A stretch of 64,000 bases of DNA from Craterostigma plantagineum (GCA_027422505.1 JAPQWV010000050.1:682001-746000), one strand, 5' to 3'; counted from the stretch's first letter, positions 8,808 to 20,962 are shown. Made by a program: numbers and translations. The notes: a model not told the origin generated them from the sequence alone.

Positions 8808-11108
8808 ATGGCGGCTCATTGTCCAAAATCGCTGCTCTTCTTCTTCATCATATCCACACTATTATCACTCTCGGCAACGCTAAACAAAGCCATGGGAGAA
8901 TGGTCCACGTGTTCTAACATCGTACCGATGAGGTACCGTAAAGACAAGATATCCATAAAAGACTTCGGCGGCGTAGGCGACGGCAGAACTATGAACACAA
9001 AAGCTTTCAAAGCAGCAATTTACAGAATCGAGCATCTGAGAAGAAGGGGCGGAACTTTGCTCTATATTCCTCCTGGAGAATACTTAACTGAGCCCTTTAA
9101 CCTCACAAGCCATATGACTCTTTACTTGGCAAGAAACGCCGTGATTAAAGCCACCACAGTGAGTAAAATAAACACTTTTACTCAGTTCTTCCTTTGATGG
9201 TAAACCACAGTACATAAATCTGTTGTTTTTGTTAGGATACTAAGAGATGGCCTGTAATAGCGCCGCTGCCCTCTTACGGAAGGGGAAGAGAACTGCCCGG
9301 CGGAAGGTACATGAGCTTCATACACGGAAATGGGCTCCACGACGTGATAATCACCGGCGAGAATGGGACCATCGACGGCCAAGGCGGCGCGTGGTGGGGC
9401 ATGTGGTGGCGGAGGACGCTCGAGCACACAAGGCCGAGCCTCGTCGAGCTTATGAATTCGAGGGGCGTAATAATATCCAACGTCGTCTTCAAGAATTCGC
9501 CCTTTTGGAACGTTCACCCAGTCTATTGCAGGTCTCTAACTTTTACAGCTATTCGAATCTGCTGCAATTTTTATTCGATCTTGTGAGTTTAAACTGCTTT
9601 CTTTTTCCCTGCAATTTGTTGATCGATCGCCAGCAACGTCGTCATTCACCACGTCACCATAACCGCCCCTCGTTACTCTCCCAACACCGATGGAATCGAC
9701 CCAGGTTTGTTTGCATTATATTATAGGGCTCCAATTTCTCATCATTTTTTTTTTCTTTCGAGCGTGTAATTTATCGGGTGACATTACAAGAATATTGAAT
9801 TCAGCGTGGTATTTTACGAATAATATCTTTAAAATTAAGTAATCTTGGGACATTATACGCTCGAATTGTTGAATTTTATCCCAAATTCTAGGGTAGGAGA
9901 AGCTGACATTATACGACGAAAACTTTAAAGGTGAGCAATTTTGAGACAAAACCTAGAACAACGGCATATAATTTTACTAAATTGCTTTTGAATGTTATTT
10001 AGCATATATTGTCATCACATATATTCTCTCTTGCTTGAAATTATTTGTCCCACAATCCATGTCACCTCCTATGTCCAACCGTTGAATTTGAAATCCACGT
10101 GGTTCACAAATTTTCTTTTTTATTTTCTAATTCTTTCAATACTCTATTCTACCAAATTATAAAATCGTCTTATATGGTAAAAACAATCAAACACATCAAT
10201 TTTATTCTTTTTTTATGGTGACCAAATTGATGTCTATACCTTATATTTTTCGATAATGACCAGAATTATTTTTATGTAAACTGTACAAAGTGGGAAACGA
10301 AATGAGTCAGGAATTGTGGGACAGATGATTTCTGCCTATTTGTCAACCACCCTAAATCCGTATAATATTAACCATCCTAAAGAATAGGAATAATAATTAA
10401 CCCCTAAAAGAAAAGTTCGATCATTTACATCCTAAAACGACGTGTCTATTAAATGCAGATTCGAGCTCGCACGTGTGCCTAGAGGACTCTTACATCTCCA
10501 CGGGGGACGACTTGATCTCCATCAAGTCAGGCTGGGACGAGTACGGAATTGCCTACAACCGCCCGAGCCACGACATCACCGTCCGGCGAATCTCCGGCGA
10601 GACTCCTTTCGCCGGAATATCCATCGGGAGCGAGACCTCTGGCGGGATCTCCGACGTATACGCCGAGCACATCAACCTCTTCAACGTTGGAGTGGGGATA
10701 CACCTCAAGACGAACGTGGGCCGGGGCGGGACAATAAAGAACATCAAAGTATCGAACGTCTACATAGAGAAGGCGAAAAAGGGGATAAAGATCAGCGCAG
10801 ACGCCGGCGACCATCCCGACGAGAATTACGATAGGAATGCTCTGCCCGTCTTGAGGGACGTGGTGATTAGGGACGTCTGGGGTAAGGGAGTGGAGCAGGC
10901 GGGTTTGATCCGTGGGTTGAAGCGTCGACCCTTTACAGGGATATGCCTCTCGAATATATGGATCGAGGGGACATCGTCGTTCGGGTCGAGGGATGGCTCG
11001 TCGCCACTGTGGCAGTGCTCTGACGTGAGCGGCGCGGCCGTGAAGGTAAGTCCGTGGCCGTGCGCAGAGCTTCGGAGTAGGCCGCAGTGGGGCGTGTGTT
11101 CTTATTGA
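8808..11108 (+). CDS. Polygalacturonase-like glycosidase, GH28, four exons
   Basis: Exons 8808-9158, 9236-9531, 9634-9704 and 10459-11108 join in frame through GT-AG introns to 455 residues. GH28 enzymes hydrolyse alpha-1,4-galacturonan in the cell wall; a signal peptide (SLLFFFIISTLLSL) supports secretion. The N-terminal motif VGDGRTMNT and the right-handed helix signatures SPNTDGIDP (D235) and GDDLISIKSG (D256, D257) supply the usual catalytic Asp residues. The third motif reads GISIGSE instead of the GHG form and the fourth GIHLKTN instead of RIK, as I recall for a divergent plant clade. So endo-polygalacturonase activity is plausible but unproven. The C-terminus VSPWPCAEL is typical, so the gene looks complete. 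Intron 3 is 754 bp. Confidence 0.9.
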
Positions 11109-12078
11109 TTTCTTCATTCGTTGGATTCTTTCTTTACATGCTTATAATTCTATTGCTCGTATTCTTGCGTGAAATATCCAGGCAAAGTCCATTCCGAAAA
11201 ACATTTATTATGACGGGTAACGAGAAGATCTTTAAAAGTACATATTCTAGGAGCACATTTTTCTAACCTGAATTTTCTTATCCGTGTAAAATCATGCGAC
11301 CTGGATTCATAAGTCGGATATCACGTCACAGAGTCCAAATAAAAAATGGATTCCTAAGACTACTTCTTCGATCGACATAGGATCAGAATGTAATTTTACA
11401 CGCTTTGAGGCTAACTCGATTTCTGCTAGTAAGGGAGGACCCATACGACAATGGGTGTCAAAGTCAGCGCGGAGCTGGCTTTTTAGGTCCCGAATATTGG
11501 GTCGTGCTGCCAGCGCGTAGCAGAGCTTTTTGATCCCGGATATCGGGTCCTCATGCCAGTGCAGAGCTGGATTTAGGTCCCCGAAAATTCGGGTCTTCAT
11601 GCCAGCACGGAGTTTGGCTTTTAAGTATCCATGCGAGCGCGGAGTTGGGTTTCTAAATCCACGTGGATCTCCATATGCCAGCGCAGATGTGGGCTCTGAC
11701 CTCCCACGGATCTGCGGAGCTGGGCTTTGACGTCCCCATAATCTTGGTACGCCAGCATTGAGGTGGGCTTTGACAAAACTCCAATTTCTACTAAGTGTTT
11801 CTAAAATCTCCTTAATCTAATTATTTCCTTAATTTAATTTAGCCTGCCTAATAATTTCCGTGCCACATCAATTTCTAATGCCTTTGGTAACAAAGCTTTG
11901 ATTAAGTGCACTGGCATTTTCACGAAATAATAGTTTGTTTTGATATATCTTATCATTACTATTGATTGTCCTCTTTTTACGTATGCATCGTGTCAGCATT
12001 TGTTGTTGGGTTTCCTTAAGCTGTACTGTTAATTTAGATTGTTGTATTGTTTTTGTCTGTCGATGTCTCCGGGTGGTG
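11109..12078. other. 3' flank of the polygalacturonase gene
   Basis: No gene is supported; it contains the tandem array at 11462-11775. Confidence 0.5.
11462..11775. repeat. Degenerate tandem array, about 46-bp unit
   Basis: Seven to eight diverged copies begin with GCCAGCGCGGAGCTGGGCTT-like sequence and continue with GGTCCCCGAATATCGGGTC-like sequence, which is itself a short hairpin in some copies. The array is GC-richer than its surroundings and has no intact ORF. Confidence 0.8.
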
Positions 12079-14199
12079 TTGATTTTAGGGACGTTTTTAT
12101 ATCAGGCCCTAGCATAAGTTTGCTATCGAGTTCAGGCCCCATTCGGATGAAATATAGCTTTAAGGACCAATCTTAACAAACATTTAGAATAAAGGACATA
12201 AACACTGATTTGACGAAAATGCCCCTTGTAGGTGTTATATAAAGAGGTATGAATTGCTACTATTATGTTACCAGATGTTATTCAAATGGTATCAATCGAA
12301 AAAATGATTTCAACCATCGATTTGGCCTAAATTTTCGAGCATATTGGGCACAAAATCAATTTTGATGTGTATTCGACGATATCAATGATATTTACGTCGT
12401 CATATTTAAGATCTGTGGGGAATAATTTTTAGAAATTTCATTTACGCAATAAGATAAATCGAGCATTTTTTTGTCGAAATTAAAGCTAAATACGCTTAAA
12501 TTCGAGAGACCCATGACTTGGAAATTACGTCGCGCCTTAGTGTTGACTCAATCGTTCGTCCCTCAAGATTAACGAACTGAAAGTGAAATCGCCAAGAAAA
12601 ATAATTTAAATGCGTATTCGTTATGTGGTATCGGAAAGGCTTAAGTGGTATAGTTTCAATACGTTTCGGTACAATAGTTGCATAAAGTGGTATAGTTACG
12701 ATAAGAAGCATTACTCGAACTGATACGAGATAATATTCTAATTTAGTATTAATTTTATATGATGTGGTATACAAGAGCCGTAACGTGGTATAGAAACGAT
12801 AAGAAACGTTACTCGAACTGGTACGAGATATTACTTTTTCCATTTGGTATAATTTTTGTAATATATGGTACAAGAGAAGCATTATGTGGTATAGAAGAGG
12901 CTTAAAGTTGTATAACAACGAAAACTATTACTTATTCTCAATTGGTATCAATTTTATAAGATGCGGTATGATAACAGCGTAAAGTGGTATGCCAACCATA
13001 AGAAGTGGTTTCCAGACTGGAATATTTTTCATTTGGCAGGTTGTGGTACCCGTTAGGGAGGAAGTGGTACTGAATAAGCAAGTCACGCAGTTTTGGGCGG
13101 GAAAGCTGAATCTCAGTATTATTTTGGGCGGGAACTTTTGTGTAGTATAAATTGGTACCAGAAGTGGTATGATAATGGCATAAGGTGGTATGATAAACAC
13201 ATAAAGTGGTATAATAATGGCTTAAAGTGGTATCATATACGTGTTAGTTGTTTTTCCTGCAAAACTTAGTGTTTTATGACAGTACAGAAGTGGTATGATA
13301 ATGTCATAAAGTGATATAACCACCATAAGTGAAATCGCGATGTGTATTCGACAAATTCAAAGTGAAATCGCAAAAAATAATATTTAAATGAGTGTTCGTT
13401 ATGTGGTATCAGAAACGTGTAAGTGGTATAATTTCGATAAGATTAGGTACAATATTGGCATGAAGTGGTATAATTTGCATGTGATGTGGTATCATATAAA
13501 GATGGAGAGACCATATTCACTGACGACCCATGAAGCTTCTGGAATGTTCTTATTTTTTGTTATGAATGTAGTATAAATTGGTACTAAAATACGCTGATGT
13601 GGTATAATTTACATGTGATGTGGTATTGGGTAGTATATATTCCTGTAATAATGTGGTACCAGAAACACTTTATGTGTTACAGATTGCGGTTTATGCGCTA
13701 GGGTTTCCAGTTTTTTGGTTTAGAGTATCGGATCTTAGGGTAAACTATTTCGGGGTTACGATTAAAGGTTTATTGTCGTAAGATTTGTTCTATGATTGAC
13801 GTATAATGTTGTTTATGATACATTTATTGTAATTCATAATGTTAAATATCAATGTGATGTAAATATAGTTGTCTACATGGTGCATTAGTGTACATTTTAC
13901 ATGATCACAACCTCATTACTTGACAATATACATCATATTTACATAAACGTGACAAAATTAAGGAACTTGGTGGTTTAAATACATCAAATCATATATTTCC
14001 ATGATTTTTATTCCTCCACAACCGAAAAAACAACTTTTATTTACGAAATTATTCGATCCATTAATATGGTACAGATAATATATTATCTAGTATCAATACG
14101 ACATAATGTGGTATCGTTTCGGTGTGTATTGTTACCAGGACAGTATAAATGGTATGACATACATGTGATGTGGTATCATATAAAGATGGTGAGACCATA

Positions 14200-14620
14200 T
14201 TCATTGACGGATCATGAAGCTTCTGGAATGTTCCTTATTTTTCGTTATGAATGGAGTATAAACTGGTACGACATTACGCTGAAGTGGTATATTTTACATG
14301 TGTTTTGGTATGGTACAAATATTGGTCCATATTCATTCATGAAGCTTCTGGAATGTTCTTTATTTTCTGTTATGAATGGAGTATAAACTGGTACGACATT
14401 ACGCTGAAGTGATATATTTTACATGTATTTTGGTATGGTACAAATATTGATCCATATTCATTCATGAAGCTTCTGGAATGTTCTTTATTTTCTGTTATGA
14501 ATGGAGTATAAACTGGTACGACATTATGCTGAAGTGTTATATTTTACATGTGTTTTGGTATGGTACAAATATTGATCCATATTCATTGACGGATCATGAA
14601 GCTTCTGGAATGTTCTTTAT
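14200..14620. repeat. About 124-bp tandem repeats
   Basis: Successive copies share GAAGCTTCTGGAATGTTCTT, TATAAACTGGTACGACATTA and TTGGTATGGTACAAATATTG. Diverged copies of the GAAGCTTCTGGAATGTTC block also occur at about 13530, 14925, 15040 and 15160. Confidence 0.85.
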
Positions 14621-15235
14621 TTTCTGTTGTAATTCATAATGGTATATATCAATGTGATGTAAATATCTGAATCATATATTTCCATGATTTTTATTCTTCG
14701 ACACTGAAAAGATCAACTTTTATTTACGAAATTATCCAAATCATTAATATGGTATAGTTTACACGTGATTTGGTATCACTACGACTGAATGTGGTATCGA
14801 TTCGAAATATATTGTTACCAGGATAGTATAAATTGGTATGAAGTCATGCTGAAGTGGTACAGTTTACACGTAATGTGGTATCATATAAAAATGGAGAGGC
14901 ATATTCATTGTCGGTCCATGTAGCTTCTGGAATGTTCTTATATTTTGGTTGGTATCAAATCATGCTGAAGTGGTACAGTTTACACGTAAAGTGGTATCAT
15001 ATAAAGATGGAGAGGCATATTCACTGTTGGCCCATGTAGCTTCTGGAATATTCTTATATTTTGGTATGAAAGAAGTATAAATTGGTACTAAATCATGCTG
15101 AAGTGGTACAGTTTACATGTTATGTGGTATTGTATAAAGGGAGACGGTTTGACGGTCCATGAAGCTTCTAGAATACTTATTTTTTGTTATGAAATGAGTG
15201 TAAATTGGTACAAAATTATACGTAAGTGGTATAGT

Positions 15236-15418
15236 TTATGCCTGTTGGACGCGTTTCACTCGATTCACCGACTTTCTTCTTCCGAACAACTTTTTCTCCT
15301 TCTTCCGGCTACTTCCCCGGCGATCGAAGTCGTTCTTCTTCCTAGCAACTTTCTTCTCCCCAGCAACCTTCTTTCGGCTATTTTCTTGGCGATCGACGGA
15401 GTTCTTCTTCGGAGCCAT
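15236..15418 (-). pseudogene. Short Lys/Arg-rich ORF, possible relic of an element gene
   Basis: Sixty codons starting MAPKKNSVDRQENSRKK, with repeated RKK and GEKK blocks, then a stop where the GTGGTAT repeats begin. It reads inward from the right end of the MULE-like element, like the 5' end of an element gene whose body was lost. I do not recognise a family. Confidence 0.3.
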
Positions 15419-15835
15419 CGCAAGATTCGTCGATGAAGTATCGAAATTGGTCGGGTTTCGTTGATTAAGGGTTCAAACGGTAGAAAATTCTTTGGGTTTT
15501 CTCGTTGAAGGGTGAAAAGCTAATTTTAGGGTTTGTGGTAGTGAAAATCGATTTTTAGTCTCAGTTCTTGTCTTAATTGGTATATACCATAAAATGTAGA
15601 GATCATACCACTAAAACAGATTTATATAACACTTTACACAACGTGAGATTTATGTCTAAAAAGTAATGTAATTTCAGGAAAAAGTAAGGGTAGAATGGTC
15701 TTTTCCGTCCGAATGGGTCCTTATCCCTAACCTAAATATCATTTAGGTCCTTCACCCTAGCTAAAACGTAAAAGGGGCCTGAATCCTATAAAAACATGTT
15801 AAAAGGGCCTGAATTACAATTGACCCTTGATTTTA

Positions 15836-16603
15836 TGTTATTGGAATGATCTTGTCCTTTGGTATGACGACAAAGTGGTTCTGTGCGCGGACACATAAAA
15901 GAAATAAAAAATTGATAAAAGCATTTTAAACTAAGAATGATAATGATTGTTAAAATGAATTCGATTTAAAATGACTTTTGTTTTCGAATGCATATTATAT
16001 AATTTCGAGTTGGTATCGAACTAATTCGAGTGCGAATAGTATTCCAGTTAAAACTCAAAGCTTTTCTTATTAATACTTCGAATTGATTCAAGCACTATTT
16101 GAATGTCTCAATCGAATACCCATAAATTCGAATTTCCCCCAGTTAAATTCAAAAGCTTTTTTTTTTTTTTCTAATTTCAAATAACTTCGAATACTACTCG
16201 AATTCTTACAAATTCGAATAGAATTCAAGGCAAAAATTCAAGGCTTTTTTAATTTTTAAATTCGAATTTATTCTTTTAGCTATCTATGCCTTTTCTTAAA
16301 ATTACATTATAAACTTATAGTCTATGAAATTTAACATGATAAATCCAATGTACCCGCATAATATGGTTAAGCGAACAACACTAACTAACGATCAATTCGT
16401 ACTCCAATTCGGAAACAATTGAAGATGTACATTCAAATACACGGTAAAGCTATAAAGTACGTATATGTCTACTGAATGAATCCATTTAATTACGATGAAA
16501 TAGTATTTTATTCGAGTTCTGTTATTCGAAATCTGTATTCGAAATTGATTATTAGGATGTAGTATTAGAATTCGATTTTGACTTTTTGCTGTTCAACTGA
16601 GAA
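15836..16603. other. AT-rich spacer, no gene seen
   Basis: Frequent TTCGAAT words but no conserved coding sequence or defined element. Confidence 0.5.
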
Positions 16604-18310
16604 GTTTACAAAAAAAAAAACACGTTTAGCGACTACAAATATTAGTCGCTAAAAAAAATTAGCGACTACATCAGCTAAAAAAATTAGCGACTACATCAGC
16701 GACTAATAAGCATAGTCGCTAAAGTCCTTGTCGGGCGTAGTCGCTAATTAGTCGCTGATTAGCGACTGCAAGCGACCACATCGCTGTAGTCGCTGTTTTG
16801 CGACTAACTGGCGACCACCTTCTCCGTAGTCACCGTTTTGCGACTACGTGCGACTGACATCGTGGTCGCAACTTAGCGACTACACTCTTGGTCGCTAATG
16901 GTCGTCCTGTAGTCGCTAATTTCAGAATGCTTCAATTTTCAGTCGCTAACGGGTAATTCATAGTCGCTATTTTAGTCGCTAATCGCCTATTTTTAACATT
17001 TAATTAATTATTTTATAAATCAATTATATATAAATATAAAAATTATAAATACACACGAAAAAAAACATTCACAAATCCAAAAGTCGAATACATGAAAATA
17101 AATTCAAACCGGAACAAAAGAGTCAATACATGACAATAAAGTCGCCAACATGAAATAAAAAGTTCGAAACAAATCTAAGAAACTACGCCAAACCGTGGCC
17201 GGAAAGTCCTCGTGGCGTCGAAATTTCTGTTCAGTGACGCCGCTGCAGCGCATGTCTGCGTGTCATCCACAGGATTCGACTCGACTGCGTCTGAACCACG
17301 CGACTATTACGGACGCCCGCTGCTTCAAGTCGTGCCTCAAGCTCACTACATTTCCTCTCCACCGCTTCAAGTCGTGTCTGCGTGGCTATCAACAACTCTT
17401 GCGTCTGGATAGTATGGGAAGGCATGTAACTATTGGCACTCGACGAAGATGATTGTGTCGCAGGTGCCTCGAAGAAGAGGCGCGACGCATTACCCATGCC
17501 CCGTACGTTTTGGAACCTCGTATAACCTCCTGATACCTCATAGAATGCTTGAGCATCTGAGAGAGATGGATTAGCAATCTTCTTAGCCTTGAACTCCGCC
17601 TGTTAACATCAATAACATACGATTATCAAGACTTTCAATTTTTTTAAAAAAAAATCGGCCTAACCTCACCTATAAAATGATCATCCCAAAAGTTTCAACA
17701 ACTCAAATCAATCCATTTCCACAACAGAACACACCAAATTAATCCATTTAAGAACACATTATCAACACAGGTCGGCGGACGGCGGACGACAGATGGCAGA
17801 CGCAGATGGCAGAAGGCGAAGAGAGGCGGACGAAGGCGGAAATCGTGCGAGAGATGGTGTCCGTGTACGAAGGAGGACGGCGTCGGAGGTCGGGACGAAC
17901 GCGGTTGATACTGAGTGGGAATTTTTCGGATTTGGGGGGGGGGGGGGATTGTGGTTTGGGATTTCACGATCTGGCAAATTTAGGGATTAATTTAGCGGCT
18001 ACAAAACGTAGTCGCTAATATTGCATTTGTTGTCGCCACATTAAAATCAGCGACCGACTTTCCGCGAAAAATTAGTCGTCAGTGGCGACTACAGACTTGT
18101 AGTCGCTCTGTAGTCGCTAAATTCCCATCTGCAGTCGCAAAGAATATTTAGCGACTGAATATTTTTCGTTAGCGTCTGTGACTGTAGACGCTAATTGCGA
18201 CTAATCATATGTCGTCGCTAATTTATAGATTTAGTCACTAAATTGAAAAAACAACGACTACGTAGATGTTAGTCGCTAAATGTAGTCGTTGTTTGACTTT
18301 TTTTGTAGTG
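16604..18310 (-). mobile_element. CACTA (En/Spm) deletion derivative
   Basis: The right end reads TTTTTTTGTAGTG, the inverted CACTACAAAAAAA terminus. The left end is a decayed version (GTTTACAAAAAAAAAA). Both subterminal regions (16620-16990 and 17990-18300) are dense in TAGCGACTA/TAGTCGCTA, typical TNPA-binding-type repeats. One transposon gene exon survives. A matching 3-bp target duplication is not evident, fitting decay at the left end. Confidence 0.8.
17231..17599 (-). pseudogene. Plant En/Spm-type transposase, last exon
   Basis: The exon opens after an acceptor (TTAACAG) and encodes AEFKAKKIANPSLSDAQAFY and GYTRFQNVRGMGNASRLFF, then a Ser-rich linker and a coiled coil (LEAVERKCSELEARLEAAG). 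This order is typical of the C-terminus of the Ptta/En/Spm plant transposase family encoded by CACTA elements. Upstream exons are absent, so the protein cannot be made here. Confidence 0.7.
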
Positions 18311-18710
18311 ATAGTGAGAGGACTTGAATGTAACTAACTATAAACCACCGTTCACGAAAAGACCATCGATCCAATTTCGTTCTACCAAAAAAAATGCATA
18401 ATTCACTTAATTAACCCAACACATTAGCCTTAGACCTCCCTCCCCAATTTCACTCAAAGTAGGTCTTAATTCCCGAATACCGCATCGAAAATTCCCCGCT
18501 CAAAAAATATGATGGAGTCGCACGGCTATCTTGATGACGTTAGTATTTTTTGGCTTTTATTTAATCTCAATTTCACGCATCGTACGTATTTTTTCTATCA
18601 TTTTTTTGGTGATTTCTTCAACATGGAAACTTTCTGGTAAGAATTTGAATTGGTCACTCACAGGAAGATGATTTTGGAGGCGAATTTTCGGGCACCGATG
18701 CTACGAGCAG
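18311..18710 (+). other. Possible two-exon gene fragment disrupted by a MITE
   Basis: An ATG at about 18510 opens MMESHGYLDD, ending at a GTTAGT donor. After about 120 bp a CACTCACAG acceptor leads into EDDFGGEFSGTDAT, in phase, just before the hAT-like insertion at about 18711. The sequence right after that insertion ends at a GTAATT donor. I do not recognise the protein and the model is tentative. Confidence 0.25.
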
Positions 18711-18922
18711 GGCCGGATTTGGGCCTGTGCATCCATGCCTACTGCACAGGGCCACAAATCCTGCCCATTGTACTAGAGGGCCACATAATTTATTATAGGC
18801 TGTATTTTTAAAATATATAAATTAACGAAATAAGCGTAATATCTCTTAATGAGGCCACACAAAGGAAAAAAATATTATATGGGCCTTAATTCGAACAGGG
18901 CCTCCTAAAATAAAAAACTGGC
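18711..18922. mobile_element. hAT-type MITE
   Basis: Starts CAGGGCCGG and is rich in GGGCC/GGCC blocks around an AT-rich core, as in widespread plant hAT MITEs. The flanks GCTACGAG and GCTACCAG would be an 8-bp duplication with one mismatch. The right terminus (CTGGCACCG) is degenerate, so the end is approximate. A retroposon reading is possible because a longer flank similarity (GGCACCG) exists. Confidence 0.5.
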
Positions 18923-19166
18923 ACCGGCTACCAGGTAATTCAAAATACTTCCTTTGTGTGGGTTTTCTTTATTGTTTAATTTTTTTTTATGTAGTTTTAG
19001 AGCGAAACTTAATACCACTCTAAAATATACTTCACAGTACCAAAATGCGAGGCCATTAACGAATAGTTAATGAAGGAAAAAAGAAAGAAAAAGAAACAAG
19101 GATAACATGGTATTACGAAGATGTTAGGGAAAAAGTAGTAGAAGTGAAGAGAAATTAATCCTCTTA

Positions 19167-19636
19167 TCAGTCGTCAACGTTAATGGGGTCCTCATTGCTA
19201 GTACGACCGAGGCTAGTATTGCGTCTGCCTCTTAAGACATGGACTTTAATCCTTAAATCGTTCTTGTTCATGAGTTCGAACACGCAAGCATCGCCTTCCT
19301 TGAGATTGTTATCGTCTACGAATGTTTTCCAACCACCGTCAAACCGCGGACGAACAAGATCTCCCTTGTAAAGTACATTCCAATTCTTGTAGTTGTATCT
19401 AAGGACCAACGGAACCCTACGACGGGGAAGCTCATCCACAAATTTGTTACCAAACCTCTAAATTACATTAAAAAAAATATCAAAAAATAATTTTAGATAA
19501 TTTTAGACTCAACGTCCACATTTACCAACAAATATTGAGGAGCGACGTGGGTCTTTTGTAGATAAACATCACACATTGGCTTCCCCGGAGTAAGATAGTC
19601 GATGCCATCTCCTTCGTAGACATTGTTATTCTCCAT
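19167..19636 (-). CDS. B3-domain (REM-type) DNA-binding protein, two exons
   Basis: Exon 1 (19636-19526) encodes 37 residues from MENNNVYEGDGIDYLTPGKP. Exon 2 (19457-19167) joins in phase through a GTAAAT...TTTAG intron, giving 133 residues. The body is a single B3 fold: VYLQKTHVAPQYL, RRRVPLVLRYNYKNWNVLY and GWKTFVDDNNLKEGDACVFE, the conserved REM-type block. B3 proteins bind DNA in the nucleus as transcription factors. Only one domain is present with a short acidic tail (NEDPINVDD), so this is a minimal member. Target and regulation are unknown. No break was seen. Confidence 0.8.
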
Positions 19637-19940
19637 TTGAAGAGTGTCAAGTTAATTAACTGAGAAACGAAAGAACAATATAGTGCAGTCTCGACTAAGG
19701 TAATAAGATGAAACGTGACGACAAAGATTGCTGCAACACATTATTCAACCTCAAGATAATCACAAACAAGGATACTTACAACACAAACAAGGAACTACTA
19801 GGTATATTGTGCATTACATGCTGAATTAAATATAGAAAACTGATAAAATGAAATTAATAAATATTAAGGAGGAATGAAGGATCACTGCCTCATCTTGCAT
19901 TGCTAGAGCTATATAATTCACACGCAGCTATATATACATA

Positions 19941-20181
19941 AAACGACTCTTCGGCTTTCGCTCACGAAACATTAGCCCCAAAAAGGTTTTGTTTCTTTCG
20001 AGGTAATTATTTTGGCTGCATCGAAAGAAAACTCTTCAACAAAGAATCTAAAAATATTTGATCTGCATTTGTTTAGCTAAATAATCCAACCGAAGTCACG
20101 AAAGAGAATCAATTGAAAAAATAGAACGCTGGTTTCGGAATACCTTTTTAGGGCTAATGTTTTGTGAGCGAAGAGTCGTTT
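19941..20181. repeat. Inverted repeat, about 40-bp arms (MITE-like)
   Basis: Arms 19941-19986 and 20143-20181 share CGACTCTTCG, CGCTCACGAAACATTAGCCC and AAAAAGG in inverted orientation, about 155 bp apart. It is probably a small foldback element; the duplication was not resolved. Confidence 0.6.
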
Positions 20182-20962
20182 GTGAAGTATGCCAAATTTA
20201 ATGCTGATAATTCTTCCGTAATTTCTAATTTGGAAACTATCAGTTTCTCTTCCTCCTCTAAATCATCACCTCGTATATTGGCATATTCACTTGCCAAAAG
20301 CCTCTTCAACAAATATATAGAAGATCGTGAGTATTGATTGTGTTGGCATTGGGTTTTACTTTTCTTTTGTTTTTTAGTTTGTTTAACATTTCTGAGTTTT
20401 TTTTTTTTAACTTTTTCTAATAATATATGTGGGCTCACTTTTATCTTCAAATTTATTAATATATTTTGTTTTTTCTCCAACGTAAACTTATACCTGACTT
20501 AACCTTATTGAGTATCACACCATCTTGCATGTGCCTCTCATCTTTACATCTCGTTCCTAATTCTCGTCTTTCAATACTTGTTAATCAAGACTTAAAACCA
20601 ACTTAATGTTTTTATATCGACATACTATGCACTAAGTAAAAAATGATAATAAAATAAAATATAACAGTAACGTGAAATTAGAATATTATTATATTTTGTT
20701 TACTAATATATTATAGTTATAAAAATAACAAAACAATAAAAAATCATAGATAAATATTAGTGAAGAAAAAAATAATAAATGAATTTCAGAAGATGAAAAA
20801 AAGAGTCACGTTGATTTCAGAAAAAAAAAATATAGAAAAGTTTAACAAACTTAAATACAAAAAACAAAGTAAAAAAAATAATAGAAAAGAGAAACATAAA
20901 GAGCTCCTTAGTACTAACTGATCTATGTATGTTTCAGGCTTTTTTATCAAGAGCTCCCTCTT

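Larger units (their letters stand above)
12088..15826. mobile_element. Non-autonomous MULE-like element made of GTGGTAT repeats
   Basis: Exact 9-bp duplications TTGATTTTA lie at 12079-12087 and 15827-15835. The ends are degenerate inverted repeats (GGGACGTTTTTATATCAGG and inverted GGGTCAATTGTAATTCAGG). Most of the 3.7 kb consists of the word GTGGTAT (or GTGGTAC, ATTGGTAC) every 15-40 bp in one orientation, with longer units of about 124 bp repeated at 14200-14620. Only one short Lys/Arg-rich ORF remains near the right end. The 9-bp duplication suggests Mutator-type transposition; no transposase is left. Confidence 0.75.

Noticed and set aside
9716..9949. Minus-strand frame inside polygalacturonase intron 3
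   Set aside because: It lies within an intron of a well-supported gene and has no recognisable domain.
20154..20480. 108-codon Lys-rich minus-strand frame
   Set aside because: Low-complexity Lys stretch from an A/T-rich run, overlaps one arm of an inverted repeat, no known domain.
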